NCBI GenBank assembly: GCA_044867645.1
Contig: JBIOVI010000031.1
Location: 1 to 9,907, forward strand
Length of the DNA stretch: 9,907 bases
DNA from: VRUE01 sp044867645
GTDB lineage: Bacteria > Actinomycetota > Thermoleophilia > Solirubrobacterales > 70-9
Direction of reading: 5' to 3'
Shown here: positions 1 through 6,112 of the stretch, one piece after another
Layout of the letters: each line of letters begins with the position of its first letter
Position numbering within the stretch: position 1 is the stretch's first letter
Notes under the pieces: model-generated
Databases searched by the model: none
What the model saw: only the letters and a program-made list of their open reading frames with translations
Told to the model about the DNA's origin: nothing
Program-made: the position numbers and the translations under genes

Positions 1-582
1 GGTCTCGCCAGCCGCGACCCGCGGCCCCACGAAGGGGACGAGCAGCGCGAACTCGAGCTCCGGCAGTAGCCGGGGCAGCTCCGCCGCTCGTCCCTCGCGC
101 AGCTCGTCGAAGATCAGCGCGGCGACGCCGCTGACAGCCATAAGCGCGGTGTTTGGCGGCAGCCGCGGCCGACGCGACCGGCGCTCTTCGTCGAGCAGGC
201 GTCCGAGGCGTCCGAGCGCCGCCCAGTGTTGCCGCCTGGCCTCGTCTCCCGCCGCGACGACCTCGACCACAGCCGTGCGGGCGAGCTCGGGGTCGCGGGC
301 GAAGAGGTCGATGATCGCCGCCAGGCTCTTGCGCGCTGGCTCCGGCCAGGGCCCTGCCCGCCCGCAGCCCTCGAGCGCGGCGGCGAGGATCCGGTCGACC
401 GCCAGCTCGTAGGCGGCGAGGAAGCAGCCGTTCTTGTCATCGAAGTACTTGTAGAAGGTGGCGCGCGAGGCGTGGGCCTCGGCGACAACGTCGCCGACTG
501 ACGTCGCCGGGTAGCCCTTCCTGCCGGCGACTCGGATCATCGCCTCGAGGATCGGTTGCCGCCGCAATTCGCCTGCCGCCAT
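1..582 (-). CDS. TetR/AcrR-family transcriptional regulator (3' end beyond window)
   Basis: A reading frame open for 194 codons from ATG at 582 down to the left edge, where it is cut, so only the last few residues should be missing from a family member of about 200 residues. Residues 10-55 form the TetR helix-turn-helix: a helix rich in Ala/Ile, then SVGDVVAEAH, a turn, and the signature TFYKYFDDK at 42-50. The rest is an alpha-helical ligand-binding domain ending in a segment with GVAALIFDELREGRAAELP at 152-170. GGAG at 588-591 (minus strand) lies 5 nt before the ATG, which supports this start. The family are ligand-released dimeric repressors, and autoregulation is likely because palindromes lie directly upstream. 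The gene faces away from the tRNA and the acyl-CoA dehydrogenase. The ligand is unknown; a lipid or acyl-CoA is only a guess from the neighbouring gene. Confidence 0.88.
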   Translation of the reverse strand, partial: MAAGELRRQPILEAMIRVAGRKGYPATSVGDVVAEAHASRATFYKYFDDKNGCFLAAYELAVDRILAAALEGCGRAGPWPEPARKSLAAIIDLFARDPELARTAVVEVVAAGDEARRQHWAALGRLGRLLDEERRSRRPRLPPNTALMAVSGVAALIFDELREGRAAELPRLLPELEFALLVPFVGPRVAAGET

Positions 583-591
583 TTGCGCTCC

Positions 592-634
592 AACAGTAGA
601 CTGTTATGTACATGATGTTACCGATCAATGTACA
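592..634. promoter_or_regulatory. Probable operator/promoter region of the TetR gene
   Basis: Two dyads lie just upstream of the TetR Shine-Dalgarno. The first is AACAGT-AG-ACTGTT at 592-605, a perfect 6+2+6 inverted repeat. The second joins TGTACATGAT at 607-616 to ATCAATGTACA at 624-634, an inverted repeat with a single-base bulge. It contains two copies of ATGTACA (606-612 and 628-634) spaced 22 bp apart, about two helical turns. The stretch is much more AT-rich than its surroundings. TetR regulators commonly bind such dyads over their own promoter. I cannot place an exact -35/-10 pair. Confidence 0.6.
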
Positions 635-743
635 CCTGCGTACCTCACCCCCTCGGAGGCAGCGTCCCGTCGCCGACTTTTGCCGGCATGCCCGTGCAGC
701 CCTGAGCCCCGGTTTGGCAAGGCGCCGCTAAAGTTGATTGCCC

Positions 744-816
<73 letters not shown>

Positions 817-921
817 CTCTCGAGTAACTCTCCAGAGCCGCACCTCCCGCGCCTCTGCATCTGCATCGCGAGGCTCGAGCCATCTCTTCACCGGAGGAGG
901 AGGGTCTTAGACAGTCTTGTT

Positions 922-927
922 TATAAT
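922..927 (+). promoter_or_regulatory. Candidate -10 element (TATAAT) before the TetR-like sensor gene
   Basis: A perfect TATAAT stands in GC-rich surroundings, 28 bp before the ATG at 956. It would give a transcript start near 934. No -35 consensus is visible 16-18 bp upstream. A short dyad AGAC-A-GTCT (909-917) overlaps where a regulator could act. Chance occurrence cannot be excluded. Confidence 0.4.
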
Positions 928-955
928 TCTCCGTCCGGGCGCTGCTGGGCAGGGA

Positions 956-1450
956 ATGGAAGAGATAGGGCATTCTCCAGAGGACTTCGCTGGCGCCTTC
1001 GAGGCGGCATTCGCCCGCTTCCAGGTTCGCGTCGAGGAGGCTTGCGCCATCAGCGCCGACTGGCCCACTGGCGTCGCCGCGTCGATCCGCGTCGCGCTCG
1101 AGTTTGCGGCCGCCTATCCCGACGTCGCGAACACCCTCGTCAATGAGGCGATGGCAGCCGGGCCTGACGGGATCGCCCGGCGGGAGCGCTTGCTCGCTTA
1201 TGCCAGCGAGGCGCTCTCGCCGGGTCGTGGCCTGCTGCCCGAGGGGGTCGAGCTGCCGCCGGTGACGGAGCACGCGCTGGTCGGCGGGGTCGCTGCCCTG
1301 ATCGGCGACCGCCTTGCCAGGGGCCGGGCCGCCGACCTTCCCGGCCTGGCGAGCGATGCGATCCAGTTCGTCCTCACCCCATATCTCGGGGCCTCCGAGG
1401 CGAATCGGGTCGCGGCTTCCGCCCGCCCCGGTCCTGGGCGCGACCGGTAG
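956..1450 (+). CDS. TetR-like ligand-binding domain protein lacking the HTH
   Basis: The product is 164 residues from ATG 956. TTG 917 in the same frame would add 13 residues; it has a GGAGGAGG stretch (893-904) 12 nt upstream, but it lies before the start expected from TATAAT at 922. A stop at 908 closes the frame, and no other upstream frame encodes a helix-turn-helix. The protein aligns by eye with the C-terminal part of the TetR regulator at 1-582. FAGAFEAAFARF at 11-22 matches the helix just after the TetR HTH, and GVAALIGDRLARGRAADLP at 111-129 matches GVAALIFDELREGRAAELP there. It therefore looks like a TetR sensor domain that begins right where the DNA-binding domain should end. It may be a truncated regulator or a ligand-binding/co-regulator protein. 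It ends 12 bp before the acyl-CoA dehydrogenase, so co-transcription is likely. A frameshift or decay product remains possible. Confidence 0.68.
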   Translation: MEEIGHSPEDFAGAFEAAFARFQVRVEEACAISADWPTGVAASIRVALEFAAAYPDVANTLVNEAMAAGPDGIARRERLLAYASEALSPGRGLLPEGVELPPVTEHALVGGVAALIGDRLARGRAADLPGLASDAIQFVLTPYLGASEANRVAASARPGPGRDR

Positions 1451-1462
1451 GCTGCCCGCCCA

Positions 1463-2605
1463 GTGGACTTCTCGCTGACCGACGAGCAGCAGGACTTCGT
1501 CGCCGCGATCCGCGACTTCTGCGAGCGCGAGTGCGGCACGCAGGAGCAGCGCGAGCAGCTCACCGAGGGTTACTCGATTCACCACAACTTCGACCTCTAT
1601 AAGCAAATGGCTGAGCTGGGCTGGCTCGGGATCACGATCCCGGAGGAGCACGGCGGCTCGGGCGGCTCGATGCTCGACGCATGCCTCTTCATGGAGGAGA
1701 CCTCCCGTGGCCTCGCCCCGATCGGCGGCTACGCGACGACGCTGATCGTCGCCGGCGCCACCCAGCGCTTCGGTACCGATGAGCAGAAGCAGAAGATCCT
1801 CGGCGGCATCGCCGGCGGCGCGGTCGAGGCGATCGCGATGACCGAGCCCGAGGCCGGCTCCGACGTCGGCGCTCTCACCACCTCGGCCGAACAGGTCGAC
1901 GGCGGCTTCGTCCTCAACGGGCAGAAGGTCTTCATCTCCAACGCTCACATCGCCGACCACATCCTCGTCGTCTGCCGCACGACCAAGGGCGACTCCAAGC
2001 ACGAGGGCCTCTCGATGATCTGGCTGCCCAGGGAGACGGAGGGCCTCGAGATCGTCCCGATCAAGACGATGGGCGGCGAGGAGACCAACACCCTCTATCT
2101 GAGCGACGTCGAGGCTCCGGCCGACGCTTTGCTCGGCGCGGTCGACCAGGCCTGGACGCAGCTGATGGCCGGCCTCAACGTCGAGCGGCTGATCCTCGCC
2201 GCGACGATGCTCGGCATCGCACAGCGAGCCTTCGACGACGCGCTCGCCTATGTAAAAGAGCGCAAGCAGTTCGGACGCCTGATCGGCTCCTTCCAGGCGC
2301 TCCAGCACCGGCTCGCCGACATGGCGACCGAAATCGAGACGGCCCGGCTGATGACCCGCTGGGTCGCCAGCCTGACCGACGAGGATCCCGGCCGGATGCT
2401 GCCGCGCGAGGCCTCGATGGTGAAGCTGCACGTGACCGAGGTCGCCAAACGCATCGCGGTCGAGGGCATGCAGCTGATGGGCGGCTACGGCTACTCCTCC
2501 GAGTACGACATGGAGCGCCTGGTGCGGACGACGATGGTCTCGACCATCTACGGCGGCACCTCGGAGATCCAGCGCACGATCATCGCCAAAACGTTGGGGT
2601 TGTAG
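1463..2605 (+). CDS. Acyl-CoA dehydrogenase (isovaleryl/long-chain type active site)
   Basis: A complete 380-residue acyl-CoA dehydrogenase, the usual family length. These cytoplasmic FAD enzymes make the alpha,beta double bond of acyl-CoA thioesters and pass electrons to ETF. The N-terminal helical domain starts MDFSLTDEQQDF. The middle beta domain has AMTEPEAGSD (125-134), the FAD-binding family signature, and NGQKVFISNA (152-161). The C-terminal helical domain has ERKQFG (266-271), GGYGYSSEYDMERLVR (340-355) and IYGGTSEIQR (362-371). The catalytic Glu of medium- and short-chain enzymes (YEGT) is Gly364 here, while Glu241 in NVERLILA matches the base position of isovaleryl-CoA and long-chain enzymes. 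Start is GTG 1463; the Shine-Dalgarno is weak. Substrate is not determinable: branched, long-chain or other acyl-CoA. No ETF or ligase gene lies in the window. Confidence 0.93.
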   Translation: MDFSLTDEQQDFVAAIRDFCERECGTQEQREQLTEGYSIHHNFDLYKQMAELGWLGITIPEEHGGSGGSMLDACLFMEETSRGLAPIGGYATTLIVAGATQRFGTDEQKQKILGGIAGGAVEAIAMTEPEAGSDVGALTTSAEQVDGGFVLNGQKVFISNAHIADHILVVCRTTKGDSKHEGLSMIWLPRETEGLEIVPIKTMGGEETNTLYLSDVEAPADALLGAVDQAWTQLMAGLNVERLILAATMLGIAQRAFDDALAYVKERKQFGRLIGSFQALQHRLADMATEIETARLMTRWVASLTDEDPGRMLPREASMVKLHVTEVAKRIAVEGMQLMGGYGYSSEYDMERLVRTTMVSTIYGGTSEIQRTIIAKTLGL

Positions 2606-2633
2606 CTCACGCTGGCCGCTCAGGCCGGGTGAG

Positions 2634-2653
2634 TCATAACATATATGTTATGA
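2634..2653. promoter_or_regulatory. 20-bp perfect palindrome, probable operator of the XRE/NTase pair
   Basis: TCATAACATATATGTTATGA is its own reverse complement over all 20 bases and is strikingly AT-rich in this GC-rich DNA. It lies 29 bp after the acyl-CoA dehydrogenase stop, directly before the HTH gene. The right arm contains TATGAT (2649-2654), a good -10 hexamer that would put the transcript start near 2661. Binding of the downstream HTH protein here would block its own promoter, as antitoxins commonly do. The binding itself is inferred. Confidence 0.7.
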
Positions 2654-2661
2654 TTCGAAAA

Positions 2662-2988
2662 ATGACTCCCGGAGAGTTGATCCGCAACACCCGGCTTCGT
2701 CGGGGCCTCAGCCAGGCGCGGCTAGCCCGCCGTGTGGGGACCCATCAATCCGCTGTCAGTCGACTCGAGGGCGACGAGGTCTCTCCCACCGCCGAGACGC
2801 TCGATCTTTGGCTGCGGGCGATGGGGGAGCGCTTGGAGCTGCAGGCAGGATCGCCGGACCGGGATTACGATCCGCTCCACAGGCGAGCGGCTGCCGAGCG
2901 CACTCCGGCGGAGCGCCTCGCGCTCGGCATCTCTTGGAACCGCATGGCAGGTCGACTTGCGGCGGCGGGACGAGAGGCCGGTGGCTGA
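2662..2988 (+). CDS. XRE-family helix-turn-helix protein, putative antitoxin/autorepressor
   Basis: The product is 108 residues from ATG 2662. An HTH of XRE/Cro type fills residues 4-60: MTPGELIRNTRLRRGLSQARLA, then turn and recognition helix THQSAVSRLE (27-36), then a helix pair ending LRAMGERLELQ. The Arg-rich C-terminal part with RTPAERLALGISWNRMAG (80-97) is a short segment often seen after such HTHs. Start choice: in-frame ATG 2650 and GTG 2629 also exist, but they fall inside or before the palindrome. With TATGAT as -10, transcription would begin right at ATG 2662, giving a leaderless mRNA; no Shine-Dalgarno precedes it. It overlaps the nucleotidyltransferase gene by 8 bp, so the two are translated together. 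Likely role: DNA-binding antitoxin or repressor of the pair. The function is inferred from order and domains. Confidence 0.82.
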   Translation: MTPGELIRNTRLRRGLSQARLARRVGTHQSAVSRLEGDEVSPTAETLDLWLRAMGERLELQAGSPDRDYDPLHRRAAAERTPAERLALGISWNRMAGRLAAAGREAGG

Positions 2989-3472
2989 GGCGGATAAGCC
3001 TCTCGACGCCGAGCGGATCTTGCGTGCCCTCGACGAGCACGAAGTCGAATACGTGTTGATCGGCGGTCTCGCAGTGCAAACGCATGGCCATGTGAGGACC
3101 ACGAACGATGCGGATCTCATTCCCGCCCCGGATCTCGGGAATCTGAGGCGCCTGGCCGATGCCCTGCGCGATCTCGATGCTCGCGTCCTCAATCCCGGCG
3201 AGGAGGAGACCGAGGTCGACGCAAAGATGCTGCCCCGGGCCGCGATCTGGCAGTTCGCGACGCGAGACGGCGGAATCGACGTGATGCACGAGGTCCCTGG
3301 AGGCCGCTCCTACGCAGAGTTGAGCGAGCATGCCCTGCGGGTGATGCTCGGCGACATCGAGGTGCCAGTCGTAGGGCTCGACGACCTGATTCAGATGAAG
3401 CTCGCACGCGGTCGGCCGGTCGATCTCGCCGATGTCGCGGCCCTTACGGATCCCGGTGCCCTGCCTGACTGA
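2981..3472 (+). CDS. Small nucleotidyltransferase-fold protein, putative toxin of a TA-like pair
   Basis: The product is 163 residues from GTG 2981, which overlaps the HTH stop codon; GAGAGG at 2972-2977 gives a ribosome site at normal spacing. The frame is open further upstream, but that would run deep into the HTH gene. The nucleotidyltransferase motifs are visible: YVLIGGLAVQTHG (24-36) with the GG of the nucleotide loop, RTTNDADL (39-46) with metal-binding Asp43 and Asp45, and a third Asp100 in GGIDVMHE. The C-terminus VVGLDDLIQMKLARGRPVDLADVAAL is typical of AbiEii-like and related nucleotidyltransferases. Relatives transfer nucleotides to tRNA or proteins, and some are toxins neutralised by a partner encoded upstream. 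At 163 residues it is far shorter than AbiEii proteins (about 300). All catalytic residues seem intact. The target is unknown, and a housekeeping role is not excluded. Confidence 0.8.
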   Translation: MAEADKPLDAERILRALDEHEVEYVLIGGLAVQTHGHVRTTNDADLIPAPDLGNLRRLADALRDLDARVLNPGEEETEVDAKMLPRAAIWQFATRDGGIDVMHEVPGGRSYAELSEHALRVMLGDIEVPVVGLDDLIQMKLARGRPVDLADVAALTDPGALPD

Positions 3473-3588
3473 TAGCGGCTCGAGGGAGCCCGCGCCCAAC
3501 GCCCGCTTGGCGCTATCCTTCGCGTCAGCCTCGCGCCTCGGCCCGGGGTTTTCTCTTGTAACGGCGTCGTTTCGGCAACGAGGAGAAC
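3473..3588 (+). promoter_or_regulatory. Leader/promoter gap before rpmG
   Basis: This 116-bp gap separates the accessory genes from the ribosomal block, so it should hold the block's promoter. What can be seen: a hairpin GCGCC(C)AA / TTGGCGC at 3492-3513 with one bulged C and a 7-nt loop, without a T-run, then TATCCT (3514-3519) and TTGTAAC (3556-3562) as loose -10 candidates. No matching -35 hexamer is evident. I do not assign a transcription start. Confidence 0.3.
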
Positions 3589-3753
3589 ATGGCACGCGGA
3601 GATGTCCGCATCGCGGTGACGCTGGCTTGCGAAGACTGCAAGCGGCGCAACTACCAGACCAACAAGTCGCGGCGAAACTCGCCGGACCGGATCGAGCTGC
3701 GCAAGTTCTGCCGCTGGTGTGGGCACCACACGGCCCATAAGGAGACGCGCTGA
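3589..3753 (+). CDS. rpmG: Ribosomal protein bL33
   Basis: A 54-residue protein starting MARGDVRIAVTLACEDCK. Two CxxC pairs (Cys14/Cys17 and Cys41/Cys44) mark the zinc-binding form of L33. NYQTNKSRRN (21-30) and LRKFCRWCGHHTAHKETR (37-54) are the family core. L33 sits in the 50S subunit near the E site. AGGAG at 3581-3585 lies 3 nt before the ATG. It opens the conserved rpmG-secE-nusG block, 38 bp before secE. The zinc form suggests that, if a second zinc-free copy exists elsewhere, the two may be swapped under zinc limitation; nothing here shows that. Confidence 0.95.
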   Translation: MARGDVRIAVTLACEDCKRRNYQTNKSRRNSPDRIELRKFCRWCGHHTAHKETR

Positions 3754-3791
3754 TGCCGGCCGCCTGTCCCGAGAGGGGCTGCTGAGCGGCG

Positions 3792-4313
3792 ATGGCCAAG
3801 ACCCGCGCACAGCGCAAGGCCGAGAAAAGGGCCCGTGAAGCCGAAGCGCAGAAGCGCTCGGGCGACGGCCGCAAGTCGGAGACCCGGGCTCAGCACGACA
3901 CCCAGATTGGCGTCTCGGGCGAGGTTGCCGAGGTCGAGGCGGTGGAGGCCGGGATAGCGGCCGGGGCGCCGGAAGCCGAGCTCGAGACCCCCGACGCGCC
4001 GAAGCCGCGCACCCTGCGCCGTGCCGAGGCAAGGGAGGCCAAGCAGGCGGAGAAGCGCAAGCGCGAGGAGCAGAAGCGCAGGGAGAGCGAGCAGCTCGCC
4101 AAGCGCCAGAAGCAGGCCCAGACCGAGCGCCAGCGCGGCGGTGTGATCGGCTTCCTCGTCTCCTGCTGGGCGGAGCTGCGCAAAGTCCAATGGCCGGATC
4201 GCGAAACCCTCGTGCAGGCGACCGCCGTGACGATCATCTTCGTCGCCGTTGCCGGTGCCTACCTCGGCGTCCTCGACAGCGCCTTCAGTTTCCTCGTCAA
4301 GCAGATCCTCTAG
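3792..4313 (+). CDS. secE: Preprotein translocase subunit SecE with long charged N-terminal extension
   Basis: The product is 173 residues. The SecE domain is the last ~57 residues: an amphipathic segment FLVSCWAELRKVQWPDRETL (121-140), in which the ELRKVxWP motif is diagnostic, then one membrane helix at about 143-164, then a short tail FLVKQIL. SecE clamps the SecY channel in the inner membrane. Residues 1-117 are an extension: a K/R/E/A-rich segment (1-38), an acidic Ala/Glu segment (39-68) and a second strongly charged, probably coiled-coil segment (72-115) rich in KR and EQ. Minimal bacterial SecE has about 60 residues, and actinobacterial forms are often longer, so this is long but not unheard of. 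The N-terminus MAKTRAQRKAEKRAR reads as a genuine start. nusG follows after 31 bp. Confidence 0.95.
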   Translation: MAKTRAQRKAEKRAREAEAQKRSGDGRKSETRAQHDTQIGVSGEVAEVEAVEAGIAAGAPEAELETPDAPKPRTLRRAEAREAKQAEKRKREEQKRRESEQLAKRQKQAQTERQRGGVIGFLVSCWAELRKVQWPDRETLVQATAVTIIFVAVAGAYLGVLDSAFSFLVKQIL

Positions 4314-4344
4314 CGGGATCCCCAAAGCAAAGGCAAACCCTTAG

Positions 4345-4869
4345 ATGTATCGCTGGTACGTGATCAACACCTACTCCGGGCACGAGAACAAGGTCAAGCA
4401 CAATCTCGAGCACCGGGTCCAGACGATGAGCCAGAACCGCAACGTGCGCCAGGTCGTGGTGCCCACCGAGCAGGTGATGGAGGTCAACAAAGAAGGCCAG
4501 AAAGAGCCGAAGGAGAAACGGACGATGCCCGGCTACGTCCTGGTCAACATGGAGATGACCGACGACGCCTGGGGGCTGGTCAAGAACACCCCGGGCGTGA
4601 CCGGGTTCGTCGGCGCCCGCAACAAGCCCGTGCCGCTCTCCAAACCTGAGGTCGACCGCTTGCTGCACCGCGAGACGGCGGAGCGCCCGCGCACGCAGGC
4701 GCAGTTCTCCATCGGCGAGTCGGTCAAAGTCATTTCCGGCCCCCTCTCCGACTTCTCCGGCGAGATCGCCGAGATCAATGAGGACGCCGCCAAACTCAAG
4801 GTGCTGGTCTCGATCTTCGGCCGCGAGACGCCGGTCGAGGTCAACTACGACCAGGTCAAGAAGATCTAG
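4345..4869 (+). CDS. nusG: Transcription termination/antitermination protein NusG
   Basis: A complete 174-residue protein. The NGN domain spans about 1-112, with WYVINTYSGHENKVKHNL (4-21) and MPGYVLVNMEMTDDAW (61-76), the family hallmarks. The KOW domain spans about 121-174, with FSIGESVKVISGPLSDFSGE (121-140) and the end IFGRETPVEVNYDQVKKI. NusG binds the RNA polymerase clamp through NGN and contacts Rho or ribosomal S10 through KOW, coupling transcription with translation. It is compact, without the long acidic N-terminal extension of many actinobacterial NusGs. Only a weak AAGG (4330-4333) precedes the ATG. secE upstream and rplK 27 bp downstream are the canonical neighbours. Confidence 0.97.
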   Translation: MYRWYVINTYSGHENKVKHNLEHRVQTMSQNRNVRQVVVPTEQVMEVNKEGQKEPKEKRTMPGYVLVNMEMTDDAWGLVKNTPGVTGFVGARNKPVPLSKPEVDRLLHRETAERPRTQAQFSIGESVKVISGPLSDFSGEIAEINEDAAKLKVLVSIFGRETPVEVNYDQVKKI

Positions 4870-4896
4870 CCCGGCCCGCTACGCTCCCCGATCCCA

Positions 4897-5319
4897 ATGG
4901 CGAAAAAAGTCCTCACCCTCATCAAGCTGCAGATCCAGGCGGGCAACGCCAACCCGGCGCCGCCGGTCGGCCCGGCGCTGGGTCAGCACGGCGTCAACAT
5001 CATGGAGTTCTGCAAAGCCTTCAACGCGCAGACGCAGGGCGAGGGCGGCACGATCATCCCGGTCGAGATCACGGTCTACGAGGACCGCTCCTTCAGCTTC
5101 ATCACCAAGACGCCGCCCGCCGCGGTCCTTATCAAGGAAGCGATCGGCATCCCCAAGGGCTCGGGCGAGCCGCACGTCAACAAAGTCGGCACGATCTCGA
5201 TGGACCAGGTCCGCCAGATCGCCGAGCGCAAGATGCCGGACCTCAACGCCAACGACCTCGACGCCGCCTCCAAGATCATCGCCGGCACCGCCCGCTCGAT
5301 GGGCGTCGACGTCAAATAA
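4897..5319 (+). CDS. rplK: Ribosomal protein uL11
   Basis: A complete 140-residue protein of normal length. The N-terminal domain has KLQIQAGNANPAPPVGPALG (10-29), with the prolines (20, 22, 23, 26) that line the thiostrepton pocket, then QHGVNIMEFCKAFNAQTQ. The C-terminal RNA-binding domain includes TKTPPAAVLIKEA (71-83) and ends with KIIAGTARSMGVDVK. It binds 23S rRNA at the GTPase-associated centre with L10 and takes part in factor recruitment and the stringent response. No Shine-Dalgarno is visible in the 27-bp spacer after nusG. The stop is 5 bp before rplA, which implies translational coupling. Confidence 0.97.
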   Translation: MAKKVLTLIKLQIQAGNANPAPPVGPALGQHGVNIMEFCKAFNAQTQGEGGTIIPVEITVYEDRSFSFITKTPPAAVLIKEAIGIPKGSGEPHVNKVGTISMDQVRQIAERKMPDLNANDLDAASKIIAGTARSMGVDVK

Positions 5320-5324
5320 AGACG

Positions 5325-6086
5325 ATGGCCCACGGCAAGCGCTACCGCAAACAGCTCTCCAAAGTCCAGCGCGAGCGGGCCTACCCGCCCGCCGAGGCGA
5401 TCTCGCTGATCAAGGAGACGGCGAGCGCCGGCTTCGACGAGACGGTCGAGCTGCACCTGCGGCTTGGCGTAAACGTCCGCCACGCGGAGGAGCAGCTTCG
5501 TGGCACCCTCGCCCTGCCGCACGGCCTGGGCAAGAACGTAACGATCGCGGTCTTTGCCGAAGGCCAGCAGGCGCGCGATGCGGAGGCCGCGGGCGCCGAC
5601 TTCGTCGGAGCTCAGGACCTGGTCGAGAAAGTCCAGGAGGGCTGGACCGACTTCGACGTGGTGATCTCTACGCCGGACATGATGAAAGCGGTCGGCCAGC
5701 TCGGTCGCGTCCTCGGCCCGCAGGGCAAGATGCCCAACCCGAAGGTCGGGACCGTCACCGACGACATCGAGAAAGCGGTCACCGAGTCGAAGGCGGGCAA
5801 GGTCGAGTACCGGACCGATCGCCAGGCGATCATCCACCTGGCGATCGGCAAGGCGAGCTTCGACGAGCAAAAACTGCTCGATAACTGCCTCGCGGTGATC
5901 GACGAGGTCGTTCGCGCCAAGCCATCCTCTTCGAAGGGCAAATACGTCCTCTCGGCGACGCTGACGACGACGATGGGCCCTGGCATTCGGGTCGACGCCG
6001 GCAAGACCGGCGAGCGCGAGGCGGCGAGCGGTGCGGCGGCCGCCGACGAGGACACCGAGCCAGCAGCGGAGCCAGCGACCGCGTAA
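5325..6086 (+). CDS. rplA: Ribosomal protein uL1 with short acidic C-terminal tail
   Basis: The product is 253 residues, about 20 longer than the usual 230-235. It starts MAHGKRYRKQLSKV. The L1 signature is GPQGKMPNPKVGTVT (131-145), and SSKGKYVLSATLTTTMGPG is at 202-220. L1 builds the mobile L1 stalk at the E site and in many bacteria represses the rplK-rplA mRNA. Residues 227-253 are an added tail rich in Ala, Glu and Asp (contains AAAADEDTEPAAEPATA) with no predicted fold. Start is ATG 5325, 5 bp after the rplK stop, without a clear ribosome site, consistent with coupling. A 110-bp structured leader separates it from rplJ. Confidence 0.97.
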   Translation: MAHGKRYRKQLSKVQRERAYPPAEAISLIKETASAGFDETVELHLRLGVNVRHAEEQLRGTLALPHGLGKNVTIAVFAEGQQARDAEAAGADFVGAQDLVEKVQEGWTDFDVVISTPDMMKAVGQLGRVLGPQGKMPNPKVGTVTDDIEKAVTESKAGKVEYRTDRQAIIHLAIGKASFDEQKLLDNCLAVIDEVVRAKPSSSKGKYVLSATLTTTMGPGIRVDAGKTGEREAASGAAAADEDTEPAAEPATA

Positions 6087-6112
6087 ACTCCCCCGCCGCG
6101 CGAACCCGAGAC

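Noticed and set aside
2732..2980. Upstream extension of the nucleotidyltransferase frame to 2732
   Set aside because: It would overlap most of the HTH gene and gives an Arg-rich sequence without homology; GTG 2981 has a ribosome site and begins just before the conserved domain.
3753..3785. A 10-codon mini-ORF overlapping the rpmG stop as TGATG
   Set aside because: Too short to support, with no recognisable peptide; TGATG overlaps occur by chance often, although a coupling role toward secE is conceivable.
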